64,000 nucleotides of DNA, taken from NCBI GenBank assembly GCA_024696825.1, contig JAILGL010000071.1, positions 1 to 64,000 of the forward strand, in the 5' to 3' direction. The stretch's first letter is position 1; each line of letters starts with the position of its first letter. Both the position numbers and the translations under genes were made by a program. Below are positions 19,180-28,169 of the stretch, piece by piece. Under the pieces are notes generated by a model. That model was given only the letters and a program-made list of their open reading frames with translations. It was not told the DNA's origin and did not search any database. This DNA comes from Lachnospiraceae bacterium (GTDB taxonomy: Bacteria; Bacillota; Clostridia; Lachnospirales; Lachnospiraceae).

Positions 19180-20811
19180 TTATATTCGCTTAAATGGGTT
19201 AAGCTTATTCTCTTCCTTTAACATCTTTGTGACCCCTATAAGACCAACGCCTACAAATAGGGCAACTACACCAAGTGACGCCAAGAAGTATGAATTAGAA
19301 GTTGCATAATTCACAAAGAAATTCTGATACAACTTAGGACTTATATTCACTCCGGATCCCTTTAAGAAAACAATGTAATAAAGAGCTCCCATAAGTGTTG
19401 CAAATCCTACTGAAAGAAATGCAAATCCTGTTAATCTGGACACTCTGTGGAAATATTTCTGAGTAAGGAATAGAATACTAATTCCTAACAAAAATACCAC
19501 ACAGCCTATAATTAAAGCTATATTAAGCTTCTTACTATAAGCTTTATTAAGCTTAATCAGTTCCTTTGCATATCCGAATTTCAAACTATCTCTATAAACG
19601 GACTGTATCATACCTGAAAGATTATTGGTTTTATCAGCTGTTTCCTGATTAAACAAATAACCATTATCTGCAATTTTATGACTTAAGACCTCATACATGC
19701 TGTTTTTAACATTTAAGAAGTCCTTTGTTCTTGATTTATTAAACTCTGCTTCAAGATTAAGCTTTCCGGCAAGATAAACCTGTCTTTCATTAATGACAGC
19801 ATCTAAATCGCCCTTTTCAAAGCCTGCTTCTTCAAGCATCTCATCGATATTATCATGCAGGGTATCAAATACATTATTGTAATAACCTGTACTTGCAACC
19901 TTATTTACAAAATTATCAGAATACATGAAACCATAATTTATAAACAATGAGGAAAGTATAATAGCTGCTCCTATGGTTGTAATAAGGTATCCTATTACCT
20001 GCTTAATAATCTTCTTAATATCATATTCACGATTTATAACTATAAATATAATAGTAGCAATAATACATAATAAAAATACCACTAAAGCCACAGGAAGAAT
20101 TCCCTTTATGAAGTTCTTCTTAAAATAAGAATTAATATCCTTATCTGAGCTTTGCTCCATAAGCTTTAAGGAAGCTGCCGCCTTATCTAAGTTAATCTTA
20201 AACTTATTACCTACAGCTGCTGTAGTTATAGGTACACTGCCGACAAACTCATAATTATCTCCTGAAATGTCCAGTTCATTAACATTATTGTCAATAACCT
20301 TCATCTCATCCTCCAAGCCATTTAAATCAGACTTTGGAGACTCAGACGGAAGCTCTACACTTTCATTGTCTTCACTATCTGCATCATCTTTATTATCTTT
20401 ATTATCTTTACTATCTTTTTTGTCTTTACTATCCTTGCTGTCCTTATCATCCTTTTTATTAGAATCATCAGTATTATCTGCATTAGAACCTGAAGAAGAA
20501 CTTCCTACCTCTGTAAGATAACCCTCCTCAACTCCTGTAGCCACATTGGCATACATGGTACCAATGGCTTCAGAGGCCTGTTCACTGGTAAGATCCACAT
20601 CGTCAGAGCTTAGCTTTGCTTCTAACTGAGCGATATAGGATGATTTGGCAACATAATTTCTGCCTTTATATTCAAATGTAGATTTTGCTGCACTTATTAC
20701 ACTGGCTTCATTACCATTAATGCTACCTGCTTCAGCCTTTTTACTGTAAAACGCAAGCACACCTGTAAGAGACAGCATACAAATGAATATATTAAATATT
20801 AATCTTTTCAC
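19180..20811 (-). CDS. Exported multi-pass membrane protein with Asp/Lys-rich low-complexity linker, unknown function
   Basis: Signal peptide, KKDDKDSKDSKDKKDSKDNKDNKDD linker, four hydrophobic helices; 15 nt upstream of cpsB homologue. Confidence 0.7.
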   Translation of the reverse strand: MKRLIFNIFICMLSLTGVLAFYSKKAEAGSINGNEASVISAAKSTFEYKGRNYVAKSSYIAQLEAKLSSDDVDLTSEQASEAIGTMYANVATGVEEGYLTEVGSSSSGSNADNTDDSNKKDDKDSKDSKDKKDSKDNKDNKDDADSEDNESVELPSESPKSDLNGLEDEMKVIDNNVNELDISGDNYEFVGSVPITTAAVGNKFKINLDKAAASLKLMEQSSDKDINSYFKKNFIKGILPVALVVFLLCIIATIIFIVINREYDIKKIIKQVIGYLITTIGAAIILSSLFINYGFMYSDNFVNKVASTGYYNNVFDTLHDNIDEMLEEAGFEKGDLDAVINERQVYLAGKLNLEAEFNKSRTKDFLNVKNSMYEVLSHKIADNGYLFNQETADKTNNLSGMIQSVYRDSLKFGYAKELIKLNKAYSKKLNIALIIGCVVFLLGISILFLTQKYFHRVSRLTGFAFLSVGFATLMGALYYIVFLKGSGVNISPKLYQNFFVNYATSNSYFLASLGVVALFVGVGLIGVTKMLKEENKLNPFKRI

Positions 20812-20838
20812 TTTAACCCTTTCAGTACAACATGGTTA

Positions 20839-21921
20839 TTATTTTACAGTAACTACATCCCTGACATCGCCATCTACTACTATACATGCATATTTACTTA
20901 CAATTGAATCAGTCTCATAAAGAGTAAATTCAATCTTCTCACCTGTAAGTGCATTATCCTTATAATTACTTACTCTTGCATTACCAAGATTATCCTCAAG
21001 ATATAAAAGTTTATTACCACTTGCATCTGTCTTTGTATAGGATGCATTCTTGGATTTAGTTATTAAACTAATAAGATCAGAAAGTGTTCTGGAGCTGTAA
21101 AGATCAGTTCCATATATATTTAAACCTATAGTTCCTGTATAACTCTTATCAAGTAAATATACAGTATAAGTCTTGTTATTATCTTTAACAAGAAGTCTTG
21201 CCTTTAATACACTTCCTGTAGAGTTGGTACCAAGCACCTCCATGCAAGCCTTAAGCTTAACATCTACGGTCTCAGCTTTACCTTCAGTATAAATTTCAGT
21301 AACAGTTGCAGATGACTTTGGCATATCAACCTGATCAACCTTAACCTTTGTACCTGAGACATAAACATTTACTACGGCAGAGAACTTAACTCCCTTTTTG
21401 TTACATGCCTTAGTAGTAACAGTAACAGCTGCCTCGCCCTGTGAAAGACCGTGAAGCTGTCCTGAGCTAGATACTGTAACTATTTTCTCATCGCTTGTTT
21501 TATAAGTAAAACCTGTATAAAGCACCTTGGTTCCATTAACCTTGGCGCTAATCTGAGAATAACCATCCTGCTCTAAAGAAACTACATTAGCAGAGCTTAA
21601 GGTTATACCTGTAGCATAGTTACCGGTTTTAACCTTGCATGTATACTTTTTCTTTTTATACTTTGCTATAATCTTAACGGTTCCCGGCTTCTTAGCTTTT
21701 ATAACACCCTTCTTGGTTACAGAAACCTTCTTCTTAGCCTTAGAAGTCCACTTAACCTTCTTAGCCTTGGCACCCTTAAGCTTAAGCTTTGCCTTCTTTC
21801 CCACATAAAGCTTAACGCTTGTCTTGTTAAGTTTAATCTTTGCACTTGCCTTCATAGGACTGCATAAACCTAAAGCTACTAAAAATGCTATAGCAAAATA
21901 TTTAAAATAAGAGAATTTCAT
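20839..21921 (-). CDS. Secreted Big2 Ig-like domain protein
   Basis: MKFSYFKYFAIAFLVALGLCSPMKASA signal; KVSVTKKGVIKAKKPGTVKIIAKYKKKKYTCKVK Big2. Start trimmed to 21921. Confidence 0.75.
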   Translation of the reverse strand: MKFSYFKYFAIAFLVALGLCSPMKASAKIKLNKTSVKLYVGKKAKLKLKGAKAKKVKWTSKAKKKVSVTKKGVIKAKKPGTVKIIAKYKKKKYTCKVKTGNYATGITLSSANVVSLEQDGYSQISAKVNGTKVLYTGFTYKTSDEKIVTVSSSGQLHGLSQGEAAVTVTTKACNKKGVKFSAVVNVYVSGTKVKVDQVDMPKSSATVTEIYTEGKAETVDVKLKACMEVLGTNSTGSVLKARLLVKDNNKTYTVYLLDKSYTGTIGLNIYGTDLYSSRTLSDLISLITKSKNASYTKTDASGNKLLYLEDNLGNARVSNYKDNALTGEKIEFTLYETDSIVSKYACIVVDGDVRDVVTVK

Positions 21922-21983
21922 AATCTCACCATTCCTTTCCAACACCAAAACCTAGTGGAAAAAATTTCTCATTTCGATAAAAC

Positions 21984-22012
21984 AGCCCGGTCAAAGAAAG
22001 ACCGGGCTTTAA
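21984..22012 (-). terminator. Hairpin terminator after Big2 gene 22055-23266
   Basis: AGCCCGGTC / GACCGGGCT. Confidence 0.75.
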
Positions 22013-22054
22013 AAGTCTTATATTATTCCGGCTTAACGGCCATATGGGATATAA

Positions 22055-23266
22055 TTACTTAGTCTCAACAACCTTAACTCCCATAGTATCTGAGAAACCG
22101 ATTTCTGAAGCTGTAACAACTACAAGGTTCTCAGGAACATCATATGCGTATGCAGCCTTATTAGCCTTATCAAATGTAACTGTAACTGTATCAGTTGTAG
22201 TTGAATTAAAGATAGCTGGCTTCTTTCCATCCTTAAATGTTACTGTATAAACAGAAGTAGTTCCACTCTTTCTAACTGCAACCTTTACATTGTAAATACC
22301 ATCAACTGCTGTACCAGCATTTGAGATAACAAGTGGCTTAAATCCATCCTCAGCTGTCTTATCTGTAGTTACAGAAACACCTGAATATGAAGTAGCATAG
22401 CTTTCAACCTTTGTGAATCCATCGATAAGATCCTCAAGTGTACCAGCTGCAACTCTTGAAGTAGCTTCCTTAACTACTGCAGGATTAAGATTAAGTGTTG
22501 TGTTGCTCTTATTAACAACTGTTGCTGTTCTTGTAGCAACTGTTGTTGCTGAAGGAGTTACTGTGTAGTAGCTTACTGCAACTGCAGTACCAGAAACTGT
22601 AACTGTACCCTTTGATGAAGGTGTTACGCTATCATCAGTTGGTGTTACAGGTGTTGGAGTTACGCTTGAATCTGTAACTGTTACTGTACATGTACCCTTC
22701 TTACCATTAGCTGTTGTATAAGTAATCTTAGCTGTACCAGCCTTAACTGCTGTTACCTTACCACCACTTACAGTAGCAACGCTCTTATTACTTGAAGCCC
22801 ACTTAGCTCCACGCTTGTCACCCTTCTTAGGTGCAATAGTAGCTGTAAGCTTAGCTGTCTTACCCTTTTCAAGAGAAAGCTTAGTCTTACTTAAAGTAAC
22901 CTTCTTAGGAAGATACTTTGCAATATAAACTGTTACAACTGATTTAACCTTCTTGTTAGACTTAGACCTAACTGTTACCTTAGCAACACCTTTTTTCTTC
23001 TTTGCCTTAATTACACCCTTCTTTGTGACTGTAATGTACTTCTTGCCCTTCTTGTTAATAGTATAAGTAACTGCCTTACCAGCCTTTGCTGGAGTTACAC
23101 TCTTAACAACGATCTTAGCTTTCTTCTTAACCTTAACCATGATCACATTCTTCTTAAGTGTAATTTTCTTTGCCTTTACAGCTGCATCTGCCTTAGGAGC
23201 AGTTACTCCACTTACTGCTAACGCTGCGACAAGAGCCATTGAAACAACCTTTTTTAAACTTCTCAT
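22055..23266 (-). CDS. Secreted Big2 Ig-like domain protein with Thr/Pro linker
   Basis: MRSLKKVVSMALVAALAVSGVTAPKADA signal; GAKWASSNKSVATVSGGKVTAVKAGTAKITYTTANGKKGTCTVTV Big2; DSSVTPTPVTPTDDSVTPSS linker. Start trimmed to 23266. Confidence 0.8.
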   Translation of the reverse strand: MRSLKKVVSMALVAALAVSGVTAPKADAAVKAKKITLKKNVIMVKVKKKAKIVVKSVTPAKAGKAVTYTINKKGKKYITVTKKGVIKAKKKKGVAKVTVRSKSNKKVKSVVTVYIAKYLPKKVTLSKTKLSLEKGKTAKLTATIAPKKGDKRGAKWASSNKSVATVSGGKVTAVKAGTAKITYTTANGKKGTCTVTVTDSSVTPTPVTPTDDSVTPSSKGTVTVSGTAVAVSYYTVTPSATTVATRTATVVNKSNTTLNLNPAVVKEATSRVAAGTLEDLIDGFTKVESYATSYSGVSVTTDKTAEDGFKPLVISNAGTAVDGIYNVKVAVRKSGTTSVYTVTFKDGKKPAIFNSTTTDTVTVTFDKANKAAYAYDVPENLVVVTASEIGFSDTMGVKVVETK

Positions 23267-23353
23267 AATATTTATTTTCCTTTCTTGTATGTACATTGTG
23301 TATTTTCTTTATGAATAAAACTGTACATATCATCGTTCTCATCTAACAATGAT

Positions 23354-23382
23354 ATTCTACAACAAAAAAAAATGTTTTTCAA
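23354..23382 (-). promoter_or_regulatory. Promoter of the Big2 gene
   Basis: Minus TTGAAA (23377-23382)-N17-TAGAAT (23354-23359). Confidence 0.6.
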
Positions 23383-23587
23383 TAGCAAAATATCTAAATT
23401 TTATTACATATTCGTAATAATTTTACGGGTAAATTGCTTATTAAAATTAAAACCAATTAGAACACCACCTCTAAAACCCCGTAAATTAAAGACTTCTAAC
23501 TATCACTTTATTGATAATACAGTAACTAAATCATTTTCAAAATGAAAAGGAAGCTTTTAAAAAAAATTCTCCTTCATTCTCCAAAAT

Positions 23588-23618
23588 CATATTTTTGACA
23601 TATTTTTGACATATTTCA
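23588..23618. repeat. 11-bp direct repeat (about 2.8 copies of TGTCAAAAATA on minus)
   Basis: CATATTTTTGA CATATTTTTGA CATATTTCA. Confidence 0.7.
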
Positions 23619-23665
23619 ACTGATTATAAGCAAAAAAATGTTCTAAAATGTTTTTATTTAATATT

Positions 23666-24646
23666 TTAAAAACTACCACTAAATAATATTATTTTAAAAA
23701 TAAAATTATCTGCTTTTCTCTGTCTGTACAATCCAACTTTATTTATCAGATAAATCCTGTCTGATAACCTCTTACTCTCTCTTAATTCAAGAATTTTATT
23801 GATAAGCACAAGGTTATTAACAGCCTTTTTACTTCTTTGTACGTATTCCATTTTTTCACCCGTTACAATACCTCCGTAGATATCTGTAAGAGCTTTCATC
23901 TGCCTGCTTAAATTCCTTCTTCTCCCCTTAAAAAGCTTTATTCTCTGAATATACTCTTTTATAATATTGGTTTTCATACCTAAAACATTATCCTCATGCT
24001 GCCTATACTTAATATAACTGTCATTATCGTAATAAACTCTGCCAAAGCAACATGCAACCATATACATCCAAAAATCGTGCATAACAGTAAATTCAGGTTT
24101 TCTTCCATACACCACCCTGTAAAGCTCTTTATTAAACACTTCTGTACAGCCTACGCATATATTTTCCACTAAAGCATTTTTAAAGCCTGGAACCGGATTA
24201 TCTCTTTTTATCTTAGACTCTATGGGATTTAATTCTTCATCCACAAGAGTAGGAGCACAAGCATATAAAACCGGCACTCTTCTATCCTTTACAACTGTCT
24301 TTTCATCAATTATTTTAATAGCAGTTAAAAGCTTATCAGGTAGCCAGAAATCATCCTGATCAGAAAATGCATAATAATCACTTTCAGGAGCATTATGAAG
24401 TAGCTCAAAAAAGCTCTCCACTACCCCCTTATTATCATTTACTATTACATTTATAATATCAGGATATTTTGATTCATAACCCCTTAAAATGTCTACTGTA
24501 GCGTCACTTGAGCCATCGTCCCTAATCACCAGTTTTAAGGAATATTCATCCATTTTACTTATGCTTTGCTCTAAGATAGAATCTATCTGTACATCCAGAT
24601 ACTTTTCACCATTATAGGTGGACATAAGCACACAAACCTTTTTCAT
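23666..24646 (-). CDS. Family 2 glycosyltransferase
   Basis: VCVLMSTYNGEKYLDVQIDSILEQS, LVIRDDGSSDATVDIL, YYAFSDQDDFWLPDKL. Confidence 0.9.
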   Translation of the reverse strand: MKKVCVLMSTYNGEKYLDVQIDSILEQSISKMDEYSLKLVIRDDGSSDATVDILRGYESKYPDIINVIVNDNKGVVESFFELLHNAPESDYYAFSDQDDFWLPDKLLTAIKIIDEKTVVKDRRVPVLYACAPTLVDEELNPIESKIKRDNPVPGFKNALVENICVGCTEVFNKELYRVVYGRKPEFTVMHDFWMYMVACCFGRVYYDNDSYIKYRQHEDNVLGMKTNIIKEYIQRIKLFKGRRRNLSRQMKALTDIYGGIVTGEKMEYVQRSKKAVNNLVLINKILELRESKRLSDRIYLINKVGLYRQRKADNFIFKIILFSGSF

Positions 24647-24734
24647 TACTAAGCCTCCACTTAATTAAAAGCAAATATCTCATATTTACTATATTCCAGT
24701 TTACTTATTTATCAGCGTTTTCATAAGTTTTACA

Positions 24735-25922
24735 CTACATCTGTTTATCAACACTTTCATAGATCTGTCGCATTTTCTTATCCACGATTTCAAGGGAGAA
24801 TTTCTTAATTCGTTTCTTATTCCACTCTCCCATTTCTTTTCGTCTAAGAGCCCTATCCTTCTTACTCTTCCTATACTCGTCAGTAAACATTCTTCTTATC
24901 TTTACGGCATAGTTTTCAGGCTCAAAATCATTTACCAGATAACCGCCTTTACTATGCTTTATAAGGTCTCTAATACCTCTTATGTCAGTAGCTATAACAG
25001 GAAGTCCCATAGCCATGGCCTCCATAACTGCCACAGGTAAGCCCTCCTGAAGAGAAGGAAATACAAAGCAGTCAGCCTGAGAAAGAATATCATAGACATT
25101 GAAGACATAGCCTGCAAATCTCACATGATCTTCTACACCAAGCTCCTTAGCTTCCTTTTTTAATTCCTCTTCCATAGGTCCTTTACCACATATTACATAG
25201 GTAATATCCAAGTCTAAAAGCTCTTTCATGGCCCTTAACATAACTATATTATTCTTTCTGTGAGTAAGCTCACCAACACTTACAATCACAGCATTTTTCT
25301 TATCAATATTATATTTTTCATGGATATCAAAGTCTGACATTTTCTCTTCTTCAATGGTTTTTTCCAGCTTCTTTAAATCCATGCCAATGCCCATAATTCT
25401 CTCAACACTTCCGCGAACCTTAAACTTATCACAAGCTCTCTTGTAATCCTCATTATTAATGAGAATAAGCCTGTCAGTATAACGGGCAAGATGCTTCTCT
25501 ATAGGATAAAATATCCAGTTTTTTAAAGGGGCTCCTGTATAAAAATGGAAGCCATGAGCAGTATATAAAACAGGAACATTTTTTCCTGTCATCCTTCTAA
25601 CCTTATTAGCTGCCACTCTTGCCACAGCTGCACTCATAGGCATATGGCAATGTATCAGGTCAAAGTCACCCTTTAACATAAGCTTCTTTAACTGCTTATA
25701 GGCCTTATGTAAATTTCCCGGAGATGGCAGACGATAAAAATCTATCTGATGCTGAATAATCCCTGTACCCTCAAGCCTGGAATTATCCTTACCATATACT
25801 ACCTCGTGAAAATTAGCAGCATAATGAACCTCATATCCCATTTCCTGTAAAATCTTTACATCATTCATTTCAAACTGAGGAATAAATCCGCTAACTCTGG
25901 TAATTAATAAAGCTTTTTTCAT
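24735..25922 (-). CDS. GT4-type glycosyltransferase
   Basis: FDLIHCHMPMSAAVAR, YTAHGFHFYTGAP, FPSLQEGLPVAVMEAMAMGLPVIATDIRG. Confidence 0.92.
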   Translation of the reverse strand: MKKALLITRVSGFIPQFEMNDVKILQEMGYEVHYAANFHEVVYGKDNSRLEGTGIIQHQIDFYRLPSPGNLHKAYKQLKKLMLKGDFDLIHCHMPMSAAVARVAANKVRRMTGKNVPVLYTAHGFHFYTGAPLKNWIFYPIEKHLARYTDRLILINNEDYKRACDKFKVRGSVERIMGIGMDLKKLEKTIEEEKMSDFDIHEKYNIDKKNAVIVSVGELTHRKNNIVMLRAMKELLDLDITYVICGKGPMEEELKKEAKELGVEDHVRFAGYVFNVYDILSQADCFVFPSLQEGLPVAVMEAMAMGLPVIATDIRGIRDLIKHSKGGYLVNDFEPENYAVKIRRMFTDEYRKSKKDRALRRKEMGEWNKKRIKKFSLEIVDKKMRQIYESVDKQM

Positions 25923-26004
25923 GCATTTCCCTCCTTTCGGAGCTTTTGATTTATAATATTTATTATATTTGTTTTACTTAATTTATACTCATCAAGACAA
26001 TATC

Positions 26005-27435
26005 TTATTTATGTTCTTCTTCCTTTAACTCCTCTACAACCTCTTTAACATCACGGGTTTCTGCCTCCTTTAAGGCATTCTTTTCACCCTCGCCTATACC
26101 CTCTGTAGACTCTTTTTTAAGAACTATTTTAACAGTCATAAGTATGAGCTTTATATCCATCCAAAGGCTGTAATTCTCTATATAGAATAAGTCTAACTTC
26201 AGCTTATCATAAGGAGTTGTATTATATTTTCCATAAACCTGGGCAAAGCCTGTAAGTCCCGCCTTAACTCTGTTTCTAAATGCAAATTCCGGCATTTCTT
26301 CCTTATAGGTCTTTATAAGCTCAGGCCTTTCAGGTCTTGGACCAACAAAACTCATCTCACCCTTAAGTATATTAAATAACTGTGGAAGCTCATCGATTCT
26401 TGTGGCACGAATGAACCTTCCCACAGGTGTTATTCTATCGTCATTAACGGTGGAAAGCACTGCTTCTCCGTCCTTCTCTGCATTTACCACCATGCTTCTG
26501 AACTTAATAATCTTATATTCCTTTTCATCCTTGGTACATCTAATCTGGGTATAGAAAACCGGGCCTCTGTCTGTAAGCTTTATAACTAAAGCAGTAATAA
26601 GCATTACAGGAGATAAGATTATTATAAGAGGAATGGATAAAATAATATCCATGGCTCTCTTAAGAAAACGCTCATCAAAGCTAAGAGCATAGCCTCTGGT
26701 AAGTAAAAATGGAGTGTCAAAAACATGGATTCTGTCTGCACCCATAAGCACTATATCGGAAAGCTTTGGAATAACATAAGCTCTTATATGATTAGCATAA
26801 CAATATTTAAGTAAATCATTTCTTTCAACTGCTGAGATATCGCCGATAATAACGGCCTGAAAATCCTTGATTTTTTCCGAGATAACCTCCATGCCCTCAT
26901 TTATACTGATAGCATCGTGAACTGCGTATTTATCTCGTCTCTCACTAACCTTGTAAACTAAATCTGCTGCAGGACGATCTCCATAGATAAGCAGCATTTT
27001 CCAAGGTTGAAATACTCTGTTATAAATTCTTATAACCATAAGATCCCATACAGTTACAATAACCATCTGCACAAGCATCCCAAGCATAAGAACCCCCGGA
27101 TTAACAAATCCAAAGGCAAGGAGTGATACTATAATATATGCAACTATATTGGATAAAAATAAACTAAGGAAATGCGAAAGCACCACCTCTATAGGCTTTA
27201 ACTGGCCGATTTTAAGGCCACCATAGGTATTTGAAAAGAAAAATAGCACAAGAAAATAAGTACCAATTACAGCATAATTACCACGCCTGAAAAATGTAAC
27301 GAAAAACATTTTATGGGCATAGTACTCATACCAGCAAAAACCAAAGACAGCAGTAGCCAAAGCAACTATAATTACTGACTGAAAGAAAAGTATTGTTCTT
27401 TTGTATTGATCGTTATTTTTTCCTCTTTCCATCAA
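26005..27435 (-). CDS. Exopolysaccharide polyprenyl-glycosylphosphotransferase (priming sugar transferase)
   Basis: FLKRAMDIILSIPLIIILSPVM, DRGPVFYTQIRC, IIKFRSMVVNAEKDG, DELPQLFNILKGEMSFVGPRPERPE. Confidence 0.94.
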   Translation of the reverse strand: MMERGKNNDQYKRTILFFQSVIIVALATAVFGFCWYEYYAHKMFFVTFFRRGNYAVIGTYFLVLFFFSNTYGGLKIGQLKPIEVVLSHFLSLFLSNIVAYIIVSLLAFGFVNPGVLMLGMLVQMVIVTVWDLMVIRIYNRVFQPWKMLLIYGDRPAADLVYKVSERRDKYAVHDAISINEGMEVISEKIKDFQAVIIGDISAVERNDLLKYCYANHIRAYVIPKLSDIVLMGADRIHVFDTPFLLTRGYALSFDERFLKRAMDIILSIPLIIILSPVMLITALVIKLTDRGPVFYTQIRCTKDEKEYKIIKFRSMVVNAEKDGEAVLSTVNDDRITPVGRFIRATRIDELPQLFNILKGEMSFVGPRPERPELIKTYKEEMPEFAFRNRVKAGLTGFAQVYGKYNTTPYDKLKLDLFYIENYSLWMDIKLILMTVKIVLKKESTEGIGEGEKNALKEAETRDVKEVVEELKEEEHK

Positions 27436-27467
27436 CTGCTCCTTGTACTGATATTTTTTTATGATTC

Positions 27468-28157
27468 TTAAAAGAGATTGTCCATTCCCTGTGTGCGAAT
27501 ATTCTCTAAAGCCTTTACTACGTGTTCATTGGCAAGCTTCTCTGCAAGATCAGGGTCATTACCTGTAACTGCATTAAATATAGCCTTATGCTCTTCACTT
27601 GCATTAGTTGCTCTTTCCTTAGATGCAAGTGTATTCTTACGGATTCTCTCTGCATAATGATGAAAATCTGTAAGAGTATGGGTTAAAAGCCTGCTTCCAC
27701 TGGCCTCATATAGAGCCATATGGAATCTGTTATCAAGCTCAAATATCTTATCATAATGACCTTTACTAATATGGAACTCACTTAAGAAAATAACCTCTTC
27801 CAGTTCATTTTTCTGCTCATCAGTAATTTTCTCACAGGCCCATCTGGCACATAATCCCTCAAGATATGAACGAATCATATAGATATCATAAATATCCTCA
27901 GTGGTTATACTTTTAACATAGGCACCCTTGTTAGGAATTATGGTTACAAGCTCCTCTAACTCTAACTGCCTTAAAGCCTCTCTTACAGGAGTTCTTGAAA
28001 CCCCAAGCTTTTTACTGATGGCAGCTTCCTTTAATTCTTCATTCTCTTTATAAACACCTGAAAGTATATCTTCTCTGATTTTATTAAACACCTTACTTCT
28101 AAGGGAATATTTATCAGAATTATCATTCTTACCTGGTTTGTTATCCATTTTTCTCAC
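27468..28157 (-). CDS. GntR-family (FadR-type) transcriptional regulator
   Basis: LGVSRTPVREALRQLELEELVTIIPNKGAYVKSIT plus FCD-type helical domain. Confidence 0.92.
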   Translation of the reverse strand: MRKMDNKPGKNDNSDKYSLRSKVFNKIREDILSGVYKENEELKEAAISKKLGVSRTPVREALRQLELEELVTIIPNKGAYVKSITTEDIYDIYMIRSYLEGLCARWACEKITDEQKNELEEVIFLSEFHISKGHYDKIFELDNRFHMALYEASGSRLLTHTLTDFHHYAERIRKNTLASKERATNASEEHKAIFNAVTGNDPDLAEKLANEHVVKALENIRTQGMDNLF

Positions 28158-28169
28158 TTCCTTTTATTT

